NCBI GenBank assembly: GCA_947652115.1
Contig: OX393568.1
Coordinates: forward strand, 10,243,270-10,307,269
Direction of reading: 5' to 3'
Length of the DNA stretch: 64,000 nucleotides
DNA from: Blastomussa wellsi
Lineage: Eukaryota; Cnidaria; Anthozoa; Scleractinia; Plerogyridae
The position numbers and the translations under genes are program-made. The notes under the pieces are model-generated. The model was not told where the DNA came from. It did not search any database and saw only the letters and a list, made by a program, of their open reading frames with translations. Positions 22,672-31,131 of this stretch are shown here, in pieces. The number at the start of each line of letters is the position of its first letter. The first letter of the stretch is position 1.

Positions 22672-23247
22672 ATCCTCATTATAATCCACTGAATCTGCAA
22701 ATCGACTAAGAGCTAATTCCGGGCTTTCTTTAAAATTAATGGTTCTATGTAGAAAATAAAGACAATAATAACCACATAGCACAATATTTTTATGTCGTAT
22801 TTGTTTTTTATTGTATGATACTTTTATTTTATCTCTGATAGCTCTCTTGCGATATTCTTCTGGATAATGCATTCCAAAAGAATCAAAATAAAAAAGAGAT
22901 TTTTTCGATGTAGGTACACAACATACCCAATGAGTGCCTAATCTTTTAATTTCATCAAGATTAATAATACAAGGAGAATGTTGAGGAGTTGGCCAATATT
23001 CGTTTCTCATAAAAATGCCTTTTATTTTCAACCCCAAATAGCCTAACCAATCCATTAGATTGAAGTTGGACAGTGGCTTATTTTCGTTTGGAAGAATAAG
23101 CTTTATTTTTTTGGCTTTTTTTTTACTGCATTTGCTGATCTGCCCATTGTCCAATAAATGGAGGGGGACGAAAATATCAGGGATCAACTTGGACCGATCC
23201 ACCTCCTTGTCCAGTCTTCTGTGTTTTTGGTGGGGGTACCTGTGCAC
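22639..23247 (-). CDS. Adenain-like cysteine protease
   Basis: An intact 202-residue frame with the C5/Ulp1-type catalytic order. His106 lies in GTHWVCC, Asp122 in FYFDSFG, and Cys158 in VLCGYYCLYFL. The N-terminal region (PLSNFNLMDWLGYLG) matches the substrate-groove segment of the viral enzymes. In adenoviruses and Polintons this protease cleaves capsid and core precursors during maturation. It is tail-to-tail with the 22402 gene and overlaps the upstream accessory-protein gene (23177-23614) in another frame. In related elements the two are often adjacent or fused, so a frameshift between them here is likely. Confidence 0.8.
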   Translation of the reverse strand: MHRYPHQKHRRLDKEVDRSKLIPDIFVPLHLLDNGQISKCSKKKAKKIKLILPNENKPLSNFNLMDWLGYLGLKIKGIFMRNEYWPTPQHSPCIINLDEIKRLGTHWVCCVPTSKKSLFYFDSFGMHYPEEYRKRAIRDKIKVSYNKKQIRHKNIVLCGYYCLYFLHRTINFKESPELALSRFADSVDYNEDLINSYFEDFQ

Positions 23248-23614
23248 GTCTTCGACGTCTTGGTCTTGGTCTACTCATTCCCATTTGGCTATGACTAAAT
23301 GGATCAACTTGTAAACCACTGCCAGTTAATTTTTTCATTTTTCTCAGTTCTGTAATTTGTGATCTGCTTATTTTTAATTTTACACCTTTATCTTTTTCAA
23401 TATTTTTGTTAACATGATTAAGCTGTCTTTGTGTTAGAGGTATTTCATAATTATCTTTTTCTTTTGCAAGATTTACGTTATTTAAAGAAATGGTTGTTTC
23501 ACAGCTATTCCTGATAGCTCTTTCTAATTTTTTTATCTGACCATCTGTCAGTAATAAATCAATTACTTGATATTCTGTCATTATATATCTATTAGTTATA
23601 TAATTATCTAGCAA
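23177..23614 (-). CDS. Capsid-accessory-like protein upstream of the protease
   Basis: 145 residues. The N-terminal half has two tandem related segments, LLLTDGQIKKLERAI and IPLTQRQLNHVNKNI, followed by ISRSQITELRKMKK. An Arg/Pro/Gly-rich tail (RPRPRRRRRAQVPPP) follows. Element II has a truncated homologue at 46316 (INLSSGQKEKLARAY, VFLTKTQIQKIRKAQ) just after the capsid gene. The conserved place between capsid and protease suggests a virion protein, as with adenovirus pX/pVI-type cores. That role is inferred. Confidence 0.55.
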   Translation of the reverse strand: MLDNYITNRYIMTEYQVIDLLLTDGQIKKLERAIRNSCETTISLNNVNLAKEKDNYEIPLTQRQLNHVNKNIEKDKGVKLKISRSQITELRKMKKLTGSGLQVDPFSHSQMGMSRPRPRRRRRAQVPPPKTQKTGQGGGSVQVDP

Positions 23615-23627
23615 ATTAATATATTAT

Positions 23628-24320
23628 ATGGTTGAGAAGAGATGCTGTATTGTTCATAAGAAAAAAACTGGAAATAAAAATGTAAAATATGAAATAACTA
23701 GTAATGGTAGAAGAATAATGAAATCAACTTGTTCTGAGGGTAATCATATAAAAAGCAAATTCATTAAATCATTCATTAAATCAACTACTGGGAAAGGCAT
23801 AGATATTCATAAAGCTATTTTGAAAGGTGCTCCAAAGAAAGGATTTGTACTTCCGGGGAATCCCCTTCATAAACAATTATGACATGATGATGAGGGAAAT
23901 ATTTTGGAAATCTATGAAAAACCAACTGGCAGAACTGATAAAGTATCGATGCAGCATGACGTTGATTATGCCATTTGCGGAAGAAAACCAAAGAAAGAAC
24001 AATTAAGGTGTAAAAATAAAGCAGATGGTAAAATGGTTAAGGAATTGGATAAAATACCTTGGAAAGAAAGACAGTGGGGACATGCTCTAGCTAGAAATAC
24101 AATTGCTGGTAAAAAGAAAGTTGGGATGGGTGTGATGGATGTTTTAAATGTAATTCCAGGTTACGCTTCAGCTAATAAAACTCTTTCGACTATCACACCA
24201 AAATTAACAAGAGAAAAGGGGGCAAAGGAGGCATTTGATGATTTTTCAAGTGGAAAAACTCTCAAGAGTGCGTGGGCAGGTATCACAGGGCAGCAGGCAA
24301 AAATACAAAAGGAAAGATGA
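23628..24320 (+). pseudogene. Zinc-ribbon plus phospholipase A2-like protein, one in-frame stop
   Basis: The frame is continuous except for TGA at 23880-23882. Residues 5-50 carry a degenerate zinc-ribbon (CCIVHKKKTGNKNVKYEI, then STCSEGN...KSKFIK). The PLA2 part has the calcium-loop remnant VLPGNPLHKQ and the catalytic SMQHDVDYAICG (His-Asp). A Gly/Ala-rich tail follows (MGVMDVLNVIPGYAS). Parvovirus VP1 and adintoviruses carry similar PLA2 domains for escape from endosomes. In Element II the ribbon (42250) and PLA2 (41736) are separate frames. About 230 codons if the stop is ignored. Confidence 0.7.
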
Positions 24321-24543
24321 GGAGGCAAGGATATGTCCCTGTCAAGAAAAAAAGTAAGCAAGAAGTATTTAATATTATGGCGCGAGATGCTGGACCAGAC
24401 TGGTATAAAGGTGGGCCATATGAGGATAATTGGATATTTAATAGATTTATATGGGATGTACAACATGGGAGGCAGCCATCAATTTTTGGGAAGGGAAACA
24501 GAAAGTGCTAACTGATAATGATTGGGATTAGTTAGCTAAAGAA

Positions 24544-24837
24544 TTGCATAAACCAATCATAAGAAAATTTCCCAAGAGAAGAGTTATTGTAACGAGGGGG
24601 GTTGATGATACATGGAGTGCCGATTATTTTGATAAAGAATTTAAGGAATTGGATGAAGAAAAGTTGGAATTAATTAAGAAGAAAGTAATTTATCCATATG
24701 ATTATTTTGATAATTATAAAAAGTTTGAAAATTCGAAATTTCCATCTAAGGAAGAATTTTATAGTTCATTGTATGAGGAGGAGATTAGCTGGGTGATTAT
24801 AATCATGCGAGGTTGGTTTATGAGGCATTTGAAATGA
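24544..24837 (+). pseudogene. Integrase N-terminus joined to a DNA polymerase B fragment
   Basis: Residues 1-30 (HKPIIRKFPKRRV, then DDTWSADYFDKEF) match the start of the Polinton integrase, including the first catalytic Asp in WSAD. From about residue 40 the sequence switches to a polymerase exonuclease-region segment (KKVIYPYDYFDNYKKFENSK) like the one at 35440 in Element II. A deletion has fused the two genes. Neither activity can remain. The interval 24321-24543 keeps an open frame (YVPVKKKSKQEVFN) of unknown origin. Confidence 0.6.
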
Positions 24838-24863
24838 AAAACTAAGGAGAATATCACACTAAT

Positions 24864-25130
24864 ACTAATATGAGGGCACAAGCATTTTGACCCTGACTTA
24901 TAAAACAATTGAAATGTGATACAAGCCTTCGGCTTACAATACACAGAGAATTGATCTATAAGGCAGAAGAAGGATGCAAGAGAAAAGAAGAGAGCAATTT
25001 TGTCTTCTCAGGAGAGAGAAAGAAAGAGAGTAAGCTTCAAAGTAGCGAAGAGTAAAAGCTTCGAAGAAAGAAGTGAAAAAAAGAAGAGGAACAAAATTTA
25101 TAACTTCTTAGGGAGTGCCCTCATATTAGT
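24864..25130. repeat. 267-bp segment bounded by a perfect 16-bp inverted repeat
   Basis: actaatatgagggcac at 24864-24879 is exactly inverted at 25115-25130. The interior is purine-rich (agagaaagaaagagag) and non-coding. This could be a MITE or the terminal structure of Element I. No flanking duplication is clear. Confidence 0.6.
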
Positions 25131-25149
25131 AACTACTGACCCTCTTTTA

Positions 25150-25620
25150 TGAGTACTGGAAATTACACTCATTTTTTAAGAAATAAAAAATAGGCTAAGA
25201 TAAGAATTAATGCAAAAATGAATTCTATAAAAATGACCCTTATTTTATAACAAAATTTCATGAATTTTCTAGAATAAAAAAATATGCAAAGATAAAGCCC
25301 GGAATTAATGCAAAAATGAATTCTATAAAAATGACCCTTATTTCACCAAAATTTCATGAATTTTCTAGAATGAAAAAATATGCTGAGATAAATCCCGGAA
25401 TTAATACAAAAATGAATTCTATAAAAATGACCCTTATTTTATAACAAAATTTCATGAATTTTCTAGAATAAAAAAATATGCAAAGATAAAGCCCGGAATT
25501 AATGCAAAAATCAATTCTATAAAAATGACCCTTATTTCACCAAAATTTCATTAATTTTCTAGAATGAAATAAGAGATAAGCCCCGGAATTAATGCAAATG
25601 AATTTTATAGAATGAAATAT
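25150..25620. repeat. Tandem array, 96-98-bp unit, about 4.5 copies
   Basis: The phrase aattctataaaaatgaccct recurs at 25221, 25319, 25415 and 25513, with a decayed further copy near 25600. Each is followed by ttcatgaattttctagaat and cccggaattaatgcaaa. Units alternate between ttttataac and ttcacc variants, giving a roughly 194-bp higher-order repeat. Non-coding, between Elements I and II. Confidence 0.85.
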
Positions 25621-25808
25621 TCTTTTTTATAAAGACATGTCATTTTAGGTATTTATTCATAACCTAGAAAAGTGCCTTTCCTTCTCTAACTTTCTCTATA
25701 AATGATATCATAAAATTATGCATGTTATTCATAATTATATAAAATAGAAGAAGTAGTCTTTCTCTGAAAGTAATAAAATTACCTATTTTCTATACCCAAA
25801 GGTAGAAA

Positions 25809-26060
25809 GTGTGTCCACATTAAATTAGGTAATTCAATTTAATGGCCTCAGAGAGTTGTCTAAGGTCATAAAATGGATCATAAATGGATCATAAATAACT
25901 ACAATTACCTAATTTAATGTGGACATACTTTTTGTCATCATTGCAATTTATATATTAATTTTCAAACTTACTCTAAAAAAATATAGATTAATAATAATAA
26001 TGATATATAATCATAATTTCCAAAGATGACAAAAAGTATGTCCACATTAAATTAGGTAAT
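25809..26060. repeat. Perfect 36-bp inverted repeat plus a third diverged copy
   Basis: 25904-25939 (starting attacctaatttaatgtgga) and 26025-26060 are exact inverse copies around an 85-bp A+T-rich spacer. A third, imperfect copy lies at 25809-25832 in the right-arm orientation. Lying just outside the first Element II gene, it may be a viral terminus, an origin-like structure or a small MITE. No copy is seen at the right edge of Element II. Confidence 0.75.
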
Positions 26061-26222
26061 TTTATGATTTTTTTGTTCTAACAATGTTTGTGGGTAGTTA
26101 TAGAGGGAAATAATATTATATCTTTCTCCCTCTTCTTCTTTCTTTCTTTCATCTCTTCAGAGGTAAAATGGTTATTTTTGGGAGAAGACATATGACTTAA
26201 AAATTATATTACCTAGTAATAT

Positions 26223-26640
26223 ATGTATCAAATTGGTTTTGGAAATCCTGAAGACAAAATTATATGTGAAATATGTAATAAACAATTCCGGAGAGATTCT
26301 CGAGCAAGACATAAAAACAAATAAACATCTCACTGCTCTTCTGTTCCAGAAAAAGAAACTCTGAGTAAAAGAGGTAAGCCTAAAAAGCATCTTTCTGAAG
26401 AAGAAAAACGGAAAGCAAGTAATGAGTCAAAGAAAAAATACCGCTCTTCTATTTCTGGGGAAAATAAAAAAAATAGGACGACCTCGTCTCTTTCAGACAG
26501 AGGAGGAGAGAGAAGATGCCATAAGAAAGAAGAAGTATACAAGAACTCGTGAAAAGGAAGTCAAAGAGAGTAAGGACAAGTACCTAAAAGGAGACATGGA
26601 CTTCTTCTGTTCTTAATGCAAAAAAGAAATAGAAGGGGAA
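26223..26640 (+). pseudogene. Zinc-finger/AT-hook-like viral protein, broken
   Basis: Start MYQIGFGNPEDKIICEICNK with a C2H2-like finger (CEIC, RARHKNK, TSHC), interrupted by TAA at 26322-26324. Then GKPKKHLSEEEKRKASNE and, after a frameshift near 26460, GRPRLFQTEEER, two repeats of a basic hook plus acidic helix. A second metal site (FFCS, stop, CKKEIEGEYRLDHNK) lies at 26600-26660. The repeating hook/helix units recur in the 27096 gene. DNA binding is inferred from the hooks. Confidence 0.5.
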
Positions 26641-26647
26641 TATAGAC

Positions 26648-26935
26648 TTGATCACAATAAAACATCACAATTTAGAGATAAAGAGAATCAAGGATAAAAT
26701 CACCAAATTCTTACCTGAGTTCTTTCTAGAACAAGTTAGGAAACCAAATCAAAAATTATCTGGCAAATTAGATGAAGAAACAGACAAAAAACTTGAAATA
26801 TTTAAAAGGAATATAAAACCAAATATTGACAACGGTTTACTCTCTAAGACTGAGTATATAAATGAAATAAGAAAAACAATTTCTGATGAGATGAACAAAC
26901 TTAAGAAAGAGAACCCAAAATATTTCTTATTTTAA
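26648..26935 (+). CDS. Element II hypothetical charged protein
   Basis: 95 residues, rich in Lys/Glu and predicted helical (KLDEETDKKLEIFKRNIK). It overlaps the end of the preceding broken gene in another frame and may be its real C-terminus after a frameshift. No family recognised. Confidence 0.35.
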   Translation: MITIKHHNLEIKRIKDKITKFLPEFFLEQVRKPNQKLSGKLDEETDKKLEIFKRNIKPNIDNGLLSKTEYINEIRKTISDEMNKLKKENPKYFLF

Positions 26936-27095
26936 AAAATTTTGAAACATTGCATGGGTATTTATAGACCATTTAAAAAAGGCGTTCTTTCTTTTTTTAT
27001 GAACACTTTTCTTATCTTCTTCTCTTTCTAAAATAGAAAATTATGCTATTTTAGAAAAAATAAAATGACTTAAAAAATATAAACACTAGTATAAT

Positions 27096-27614
27096 ATGGA
27101 AGGAATGATTCATAAAATTGTCATACCCAAAAATTCTGTCGAGAATATCAGACTGGAGACTATTACTATTACTCTTACTCCAGATAAAAGGCCAAGAGGA
27201 AGACCAAAGAAGTATTTTTCTGATGAAGAAAGGAAGGAAGCTGGGAGAGAGTATCAAAAATAATATTATGAAGATCATAAGGATAAAATTCGAGAACGAA
27301 ATGAGAAGTTTCGAAATGATAATCCTGATTATATGAAGAACTACTCTTCTTCCCTCTCACCAGCAAAGAGAAGAGAGTATCAAGATAGATGCCTTTCTAA
27401 ATTTACACGTGAAGAATGGAAAAATAGATTGAAGCTTAATAAAAGAATTAACAAATATTTAAAGAAAAATAATTCGGGAAAGACACTTGATTGGGATAGA
27501 AATGAATTTAGATGGGCGAGGTGGGAAAATGATGAAAATAGAATTCATCATTTTGAATTTCTTTCTGAAGATGAGATTTCTGAGCTTCCTGATTTTGTGA
27601 AAGACAATTATTAA
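27096..27614 (+). pseudogene. AT-hook viral protein, one in-frame stop
   Basis: 173 codons from ATG 27096. A hydrophobic/threonine-rich N-terminus leads to the canonical AT-hook RPRGRPKK at about residue 40, then YFSDEERKEAGREYQK, a TAA codon near 27261, and continued in-frame coding text (YYEDHKDKIRERNEKFR) to 27614. A single nonsense change in an otherwise open frame suggests fairly recent loss. AT-hooks bind the minor groove of A+T-rich DNA, fitting this A+T-rich virus. Confidence 0.6.
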
Positions 27615-27785
27615 ATTTTGTAATTTTATGTTTTTATAAAATTCATATTTCAAAAAAATCAAATTCATATAATTTACTACTAATTATATGTCTCATAAAA
27701 TTTCCTTCTATATGATATCTTTCTTTTTTCTTTATATAATTAAATAAATTACAAATTCACTTAATAACAATTCATAATTGTAATT

Positions 27786-28310
27786 ATGGACTATAGTGAG
27801 AAATTAGATCAGCTTCTCAAATTATACTTTTCTCGAGAAGAAGAAAAGAGTGAGAATCACAAATGTTGTACTGAAATGGATATGTCTTTCTTTCGATTCT
27901 TATGTTTGTCAGAAATGTGGACAAATTAAAGATTATGAATATGTGATTGAATACTCAGCAGAAATAAATGTGCTCTCAAAACGCAAGAGGAAGTCAAAAT
28001 ATTATAGAAGACAATACATTCGTTCCATCTTCATTGATAGATTAAAAAAACTCATACTTACATTCCATCTCCAGTCTTTGACCATTTCTGTCATCTTTTA
28101 AATATTGTTGAAAATAATTTTAATAAGTATTATCCAAAGAGATGTCGTTTTATTAAGATATACTTTATCTTTTATAAAATACTAGAATATCTCGAGAGAG
28201 ATGAGAAGTTTCTCTTCACTCTCTATCTCACTAAGAACCTACGCAAAAAATACGAATGGATTTGGAAAAAGATTTTCCCTTATAAATCAATTAGAACTCT
28301 TCTCAAATAA
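27786..28310 (+). pseudogene. VLTF3-like late transcription factor, two frameshifts
   Basis: Start MDYSEKLDQLLKLYFSREEE. A first cysteine pair (HKCC) near 27863 is followed, after a shift, by SYVCQKCGQIKDYEYV and KYYRRQYIR. A second shift near 28075 leads to HFCHLLNIVE, YPKRCRFIKIYFIFYKILEY and KKYEWIWKKIFPYKSIRTLL, ending at 28310. The zinc-ribbon-then-helical architecture is that of VLTF3-like factors, and the order is the same as in the Element I copy at 18555. About 174 codons in all. Confidence 0.7.
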
Positions 28311-28676
28311 ATTTATAAAAATATATTTAATAAAATTGATAATTCAATTATCAATTTTATTTTACAGAGTGAAAGCCGTATAATTATGATATTTTTTTAT
28401 ATAGAAATATTAGGAGTTTCTTCATAGTTTCTTCTTCTTGAAACCCAAGTCTTAAGTCATTCTGAATATTGACTAAACACCTTGTCTCACTAAAAGACCA
28501 AAAAAAGATGATTATAAATATAACAAAATATATTTTCATAAGGTTTTATTTTGAAGAACTAATAAATCTTCATCTGTCAGGAATTTCTCCTTAGGATAAA
28601 CTCTTTTTTCTAAAGGCATCTCTTCATCAAAAAAATCTTATGAGAAAGAAACGAACTTCGATTTAGTATCCATATA
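28311..28676. other. Non-coding gap between convergent viral genes
   Basis: A+T-rich, no open frame of note. It separates the plus-strand VLTF3-like gene from the 3' end of the minus-strand polymerase. Confidence 0.4.
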
Positions 28677-29145
28677 TTAGGAATAGATAATTTTTTTATT
28701 ACCATAAGCTAGAGTTGTAATACCATCTTTGAGAATGTATCTCTTATCACCATAAGAATTCAATGACATCTTGTTCAATTGAATACTTAATATCTCATGA
28801 TTCTTTATCTTTATCAAATTAATTTTATGAGCTAATTGTTCTTTCATTAATAATACGTCTCTGAAAATATCTTGACTAATTTCTTTTTCTATGACACTCT
28901 TCGATATACCTTTGGCTTTTTTTATTTTTTCAGAATTGTCTAAGAGAAATGAGTACATTTTTGACTTGAGACCAATGAATTCACGAATTGGTATTCCAGC
29001 AGTTTCATCTTTCATCTTACCAATGACTTTTTTATTCTTATCAGAATAGAATTCAGCTTTTTAGAATAATTGGAAAAAGTCAAACATATCTTCATTTTCT
29101 TTCAAATCTTTATAAATATCTTCACTCTCTATTTCATACATGAGA
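28677..29145 (-). pseudogene. Element II DNA polymerase B, C-terminal segment
   Basis: Reading downstream of Element III-1, the frame resumes with TTDSLMYEIES, the second half of the motif C Asp-Thr-Asp-Ser turn. It passes a stop near 29060 and continues KDETAGIPIREFIGLKSKMY to LNKMSLNSYGDKRYILKDGI and TLAYG, ending at 28677. These are the terminal landmarks of Polinton-type protein-primed polymerases. The rest of the gene lies at 34017-35716 and 39277-40821. Confidence 0.78.
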
Positions 29146-29150
29146 GAATC

Positions 29151-29450
29151 AGTTGTATAGCCGGAGGCAAACAAATAACACCTGATCATTCAGCGCTTTA
29201 GTTTCCTGTTTTAAAGCTCCCAGCGGCAAAAACAGCAGTTTGTGCATTGCTTCCTCATTGCTGAAGTCGAGATTTCGAAATGTCTGAAAGACTCTGCTCC
29301 GACTTGTCGGAGCTTAGTCGTCCGCTACTCAAGCGAAATCTCCCTTTCAGCAAATGAGGAAGCAAATGTGCAAAGAAAACTTCGCCGTTGGTAGGAAACT
29401 AAAGCGCTGAATGATCAGGTGTGTATTTGTTTGACTCCGGCTATACTACT
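29151..29450. repeat. Element III-1 left terminal palindrome, 300 bp
   Basis: The outer arm reads cacctgatcattcagcgctt, and the inner arm at 29400-29425 is its inverse. The apex around 29300 contains a smaller hairpin (gctccgac, gtcggagc). The whole terminus can fold on itself as a branched hairpin. Confidence 0.82.
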
Positions 29451-29530
29451 TAAGTAAGGACAACCCCTGGCTTGGCATTGGCTGTTCGGGTAATTAGAAA
29501 GAAGCGGCACCATGTTATTCCAACAGCACA

Positions 29531-29640
29531 ATGGTACGCGGAGCAAACAACTGCATGTGGTTAATGCACAACTGGAAAGAGAATTAAGGAGAAGCGGAAG
29601 AAATTACTGTGCAAAAGTCACCAACCATTGAATAATTACT
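29531..29640 (+). pseudogene. Truncated CxxC gene start inside the left terminal repeat
   Basis: Begins MVRGANNCMWLMHNWKEN and then stops. It is the mirror copy of the gene starting at 33620 at the other end, showing that the terminal inverted repeat extends into coding DNA. Only the first 20 or so codons are present. Confidence 0.6.
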
Positions 29641-29709
29641 TTGCATTATTAAATAATTACACAGAAATAGTCGGCAATTCCTCACAAAAATTATTTTTCT
29701 CAATTAAAT

Positions 29710-30068
29710 ATGTCTGAAGAACAGCAACCGACCACTCAAGCACAGATGTCTGAACTGTTGGCCCGCGAAGCGCAGAAAAAAGCTGTAGCCGAGGCTTCTG
29801 TCATAATTGCAAAAGATAAAGAAAAAAATCTGCACCTGCTCCGCCAGTTCAAGAGACCGCACCACTGCCCGCTGCAGCTGATTCCAAAGTTTCAAATGTT
29901 CTCAGCACAAACAAATGGATCTCTATCATTGGAATTGGCGCTACACTTGTTACGACGTATGTCAAGCGTGAAGACATCCGAGCCTTTTTAAGAAAGGCAC
30001 CGGCACCGGCATCTGCACCGGCAGCGCCGATGCAAGCATCTCCCAAAGGCATTTGCCCAATGGATTAA
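29710..30068 (+). pseudogene. Element III single-TM protein, frameshifted
   Basis: The N-terminus MSEEQQPTTQAQMSELLARE is polar. A shift in a poly-A run near 29825 leads to a Pro/Ala linker, then a TM segment in NKWISIIGIGATLVTTYVK and a Pro/Ala-rich tail ending GICPMD. Probably a small virion or membrane protein. No named family. III-3 has a minus-strand analogue at 54920-55123. Confidence 0.5.
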
Positions 30069-30130
30069 GGCGGCAAAAATATCATTTGAATATGTAACAC
30101 AGTTAAAAAAACATCGCAGCCGTTTGCACT

Positions 30131-30442
30131 ATGGGGGAAGCATACTACCAACAGTTAAAAAACATCGCAGCAGTTACAGGTATTGGCTTTGGTTTGGGGG
30201 TAATCATGTATGAGTGCCTTAAAACTGGCAATTGTTTAGCCAAAAGAGGGGGAAAAGCATGAAGAGGAGCAATTGCGTAATTTAAAAGATGTAGAAAAGC
30301 AATGAAGAGGAGCAATTGCGTAATTTAAAAGATGTAGAAAAGCAATGAAGAGGAGCAATTGCGTAATTTAAAAGATGTAGAAACGTTAATAAAAACAATA
30401 ATAAAAAAGGAAGAAGAGTATACAAAAGAAGATCTAAAATAG
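30131..30442 (+). pseudogene. Small single-TM protein with 43-bp internal triplication
   Basis: MGEAYYQQLKNIAAVTGIGF opens a short frame (stop at 30260-30262) with one hydrophobic segment. Downstream, EEEQLRNLKDVE is repeated because a 43-bp unit occurs at 30261, 30304 and 30347. The period is not a multiple of three and breaks the frame. The final copy runs on to KKEEEYTKEDLK, ending at 30442. Probably one original gene of about 75-90 codons. Confidence 0.5.
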
Positions 30443-30460
30443 TATTTTTCTCTTCTATCT

Positions 30461-30670
30461 ATGACCAACATGTCCGACAACAAGCTCGTCAAAACCTTCA
30501 TGGATGCTGCCACCCTTACCGGCCTCGCTGCTGGCATAGGCTGGGTTGCCAAAAAAACATTCAAGAAAAGTTTTACAGGTGACCCTTCTAATTCTATCGA
30601 AAACTACGCAATGTTGCGCTCAAAAAGTACCTGGAGGACCAGAAAATCCTTCCCACGTATATGTATATAA
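30461..30670 (+). pseudogene. Element III small protein with hydrophobic helix
   Basis: MTNMSDNKLVKTFMDAATLT, then a Gly/Ala-rich hydrophobic stretch (GLAAGIGWVAKKTFKK). The frame shifts after NSIENYAM into LKKYLEDQKILPTYMYI. No family recognised. It is one of four small genes in series on the plus strand of Element III-1. Confidence 0.45.
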
Positions 30671-30676
30671 GAAAAA

Positions 30677-31120
30677 ATGGCAAGTGTCGCGATTATGGTT
30701 GGTGGGGCTGTGTTGAACGCAGCGGCTTTCACCTTGGGTAATTATTTCGCGAGGGCTTTTGGGGCGGTGACAAAGCAGCGCAAGAAGAAAAAGTGCGCCA
30801 TGATAAATCTCTCGAGGCGTACCAAGCTGCGTACGCAAAATACGCACGTAACCGCACAAAACTTCTCGACTGGATTGCGACAAACGTGCAAATAAAGGAG
30901 GAGGCCAAGCAGAACTTCACCAACACTGACTACGCCTTCAAACTCTACAACAGGGTGCACCCTGAAGAACAAATGGCACCTCCCAAAGAGCCCAAGTTCT
31001 CTGATTTCTATCAGCCAAGCGAGCAGCAGAAAAGGGGTGAACTCGTGTTCGTGGGCGCCGGGGCGCTTGCTCTGGGCTACGCAGCAAAGATATACTACTC
31101 GCAAAGATATGCTACGGCCC
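30677..31120 (+). pseudogene. Conserved Element III protein, one frameshift
   Basis: The N-terminal hydrophobic segment MASVAIMVGGAVLNAAAFTL is followed, after a shift near 30770, by a charged helical region (SLEAYQAAYAKYARNRTKLL). Then come FTNTDYAFKLYNRVHP, FSDFYQPSEQQK, and a C-terminal hydrophobic helix (VFVGAGALALGYAAKIY). The TM-helix-TM layout suggests a membrane-associated virion protein. I recognise the type as recurring in coral Polinton-like elements but know no function. Confidence 0.55.
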
Positions 31121-31131
31121 AAGGGGATATT

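Larger units (their letters stand above)
18000..24840. mobile_element. Element I: endogenous Polinton/adintovirus-like virus relic
   Basis: A compact, visibly A+T-rich gene block unlike the flanks. It encodes a VLTF3-like factor, a two-TM protein, penton-like and double-jelly-roll-like capsid proteins, an adenain-like protease, a PLA2 with zinc ribbon, and scraps of integrase and protein-primed polymerase. This set defines Polinton-like viruses in animal genomes. The capsid pair belongs to the type often annotated after C. elegans F54H12.2. No packaging ATPase and almost no polymerase remain, so it is partial. I could not find unambiguous terminal repeats. Confidence 0.85.

Noticed and set aside
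25150..25620. Tandem array as CRISPR
   Set aside because: Repeats are contiguous 96-98-bp units without distinct spacers, in a eukaryotic context.
26322..27263. Alternative genetic code in Element II (TAA read as amino acid)
   Set aside because: TAA also terminates intact genes here, and frameshifts are equally common. Simple decay explains the in-frame stops.
29710..30052. Minus-strand frames opposite the Element III membrane genes
   Set aside because: They are shadows of the plus-strand genes, which have homologous plan and conserved order.
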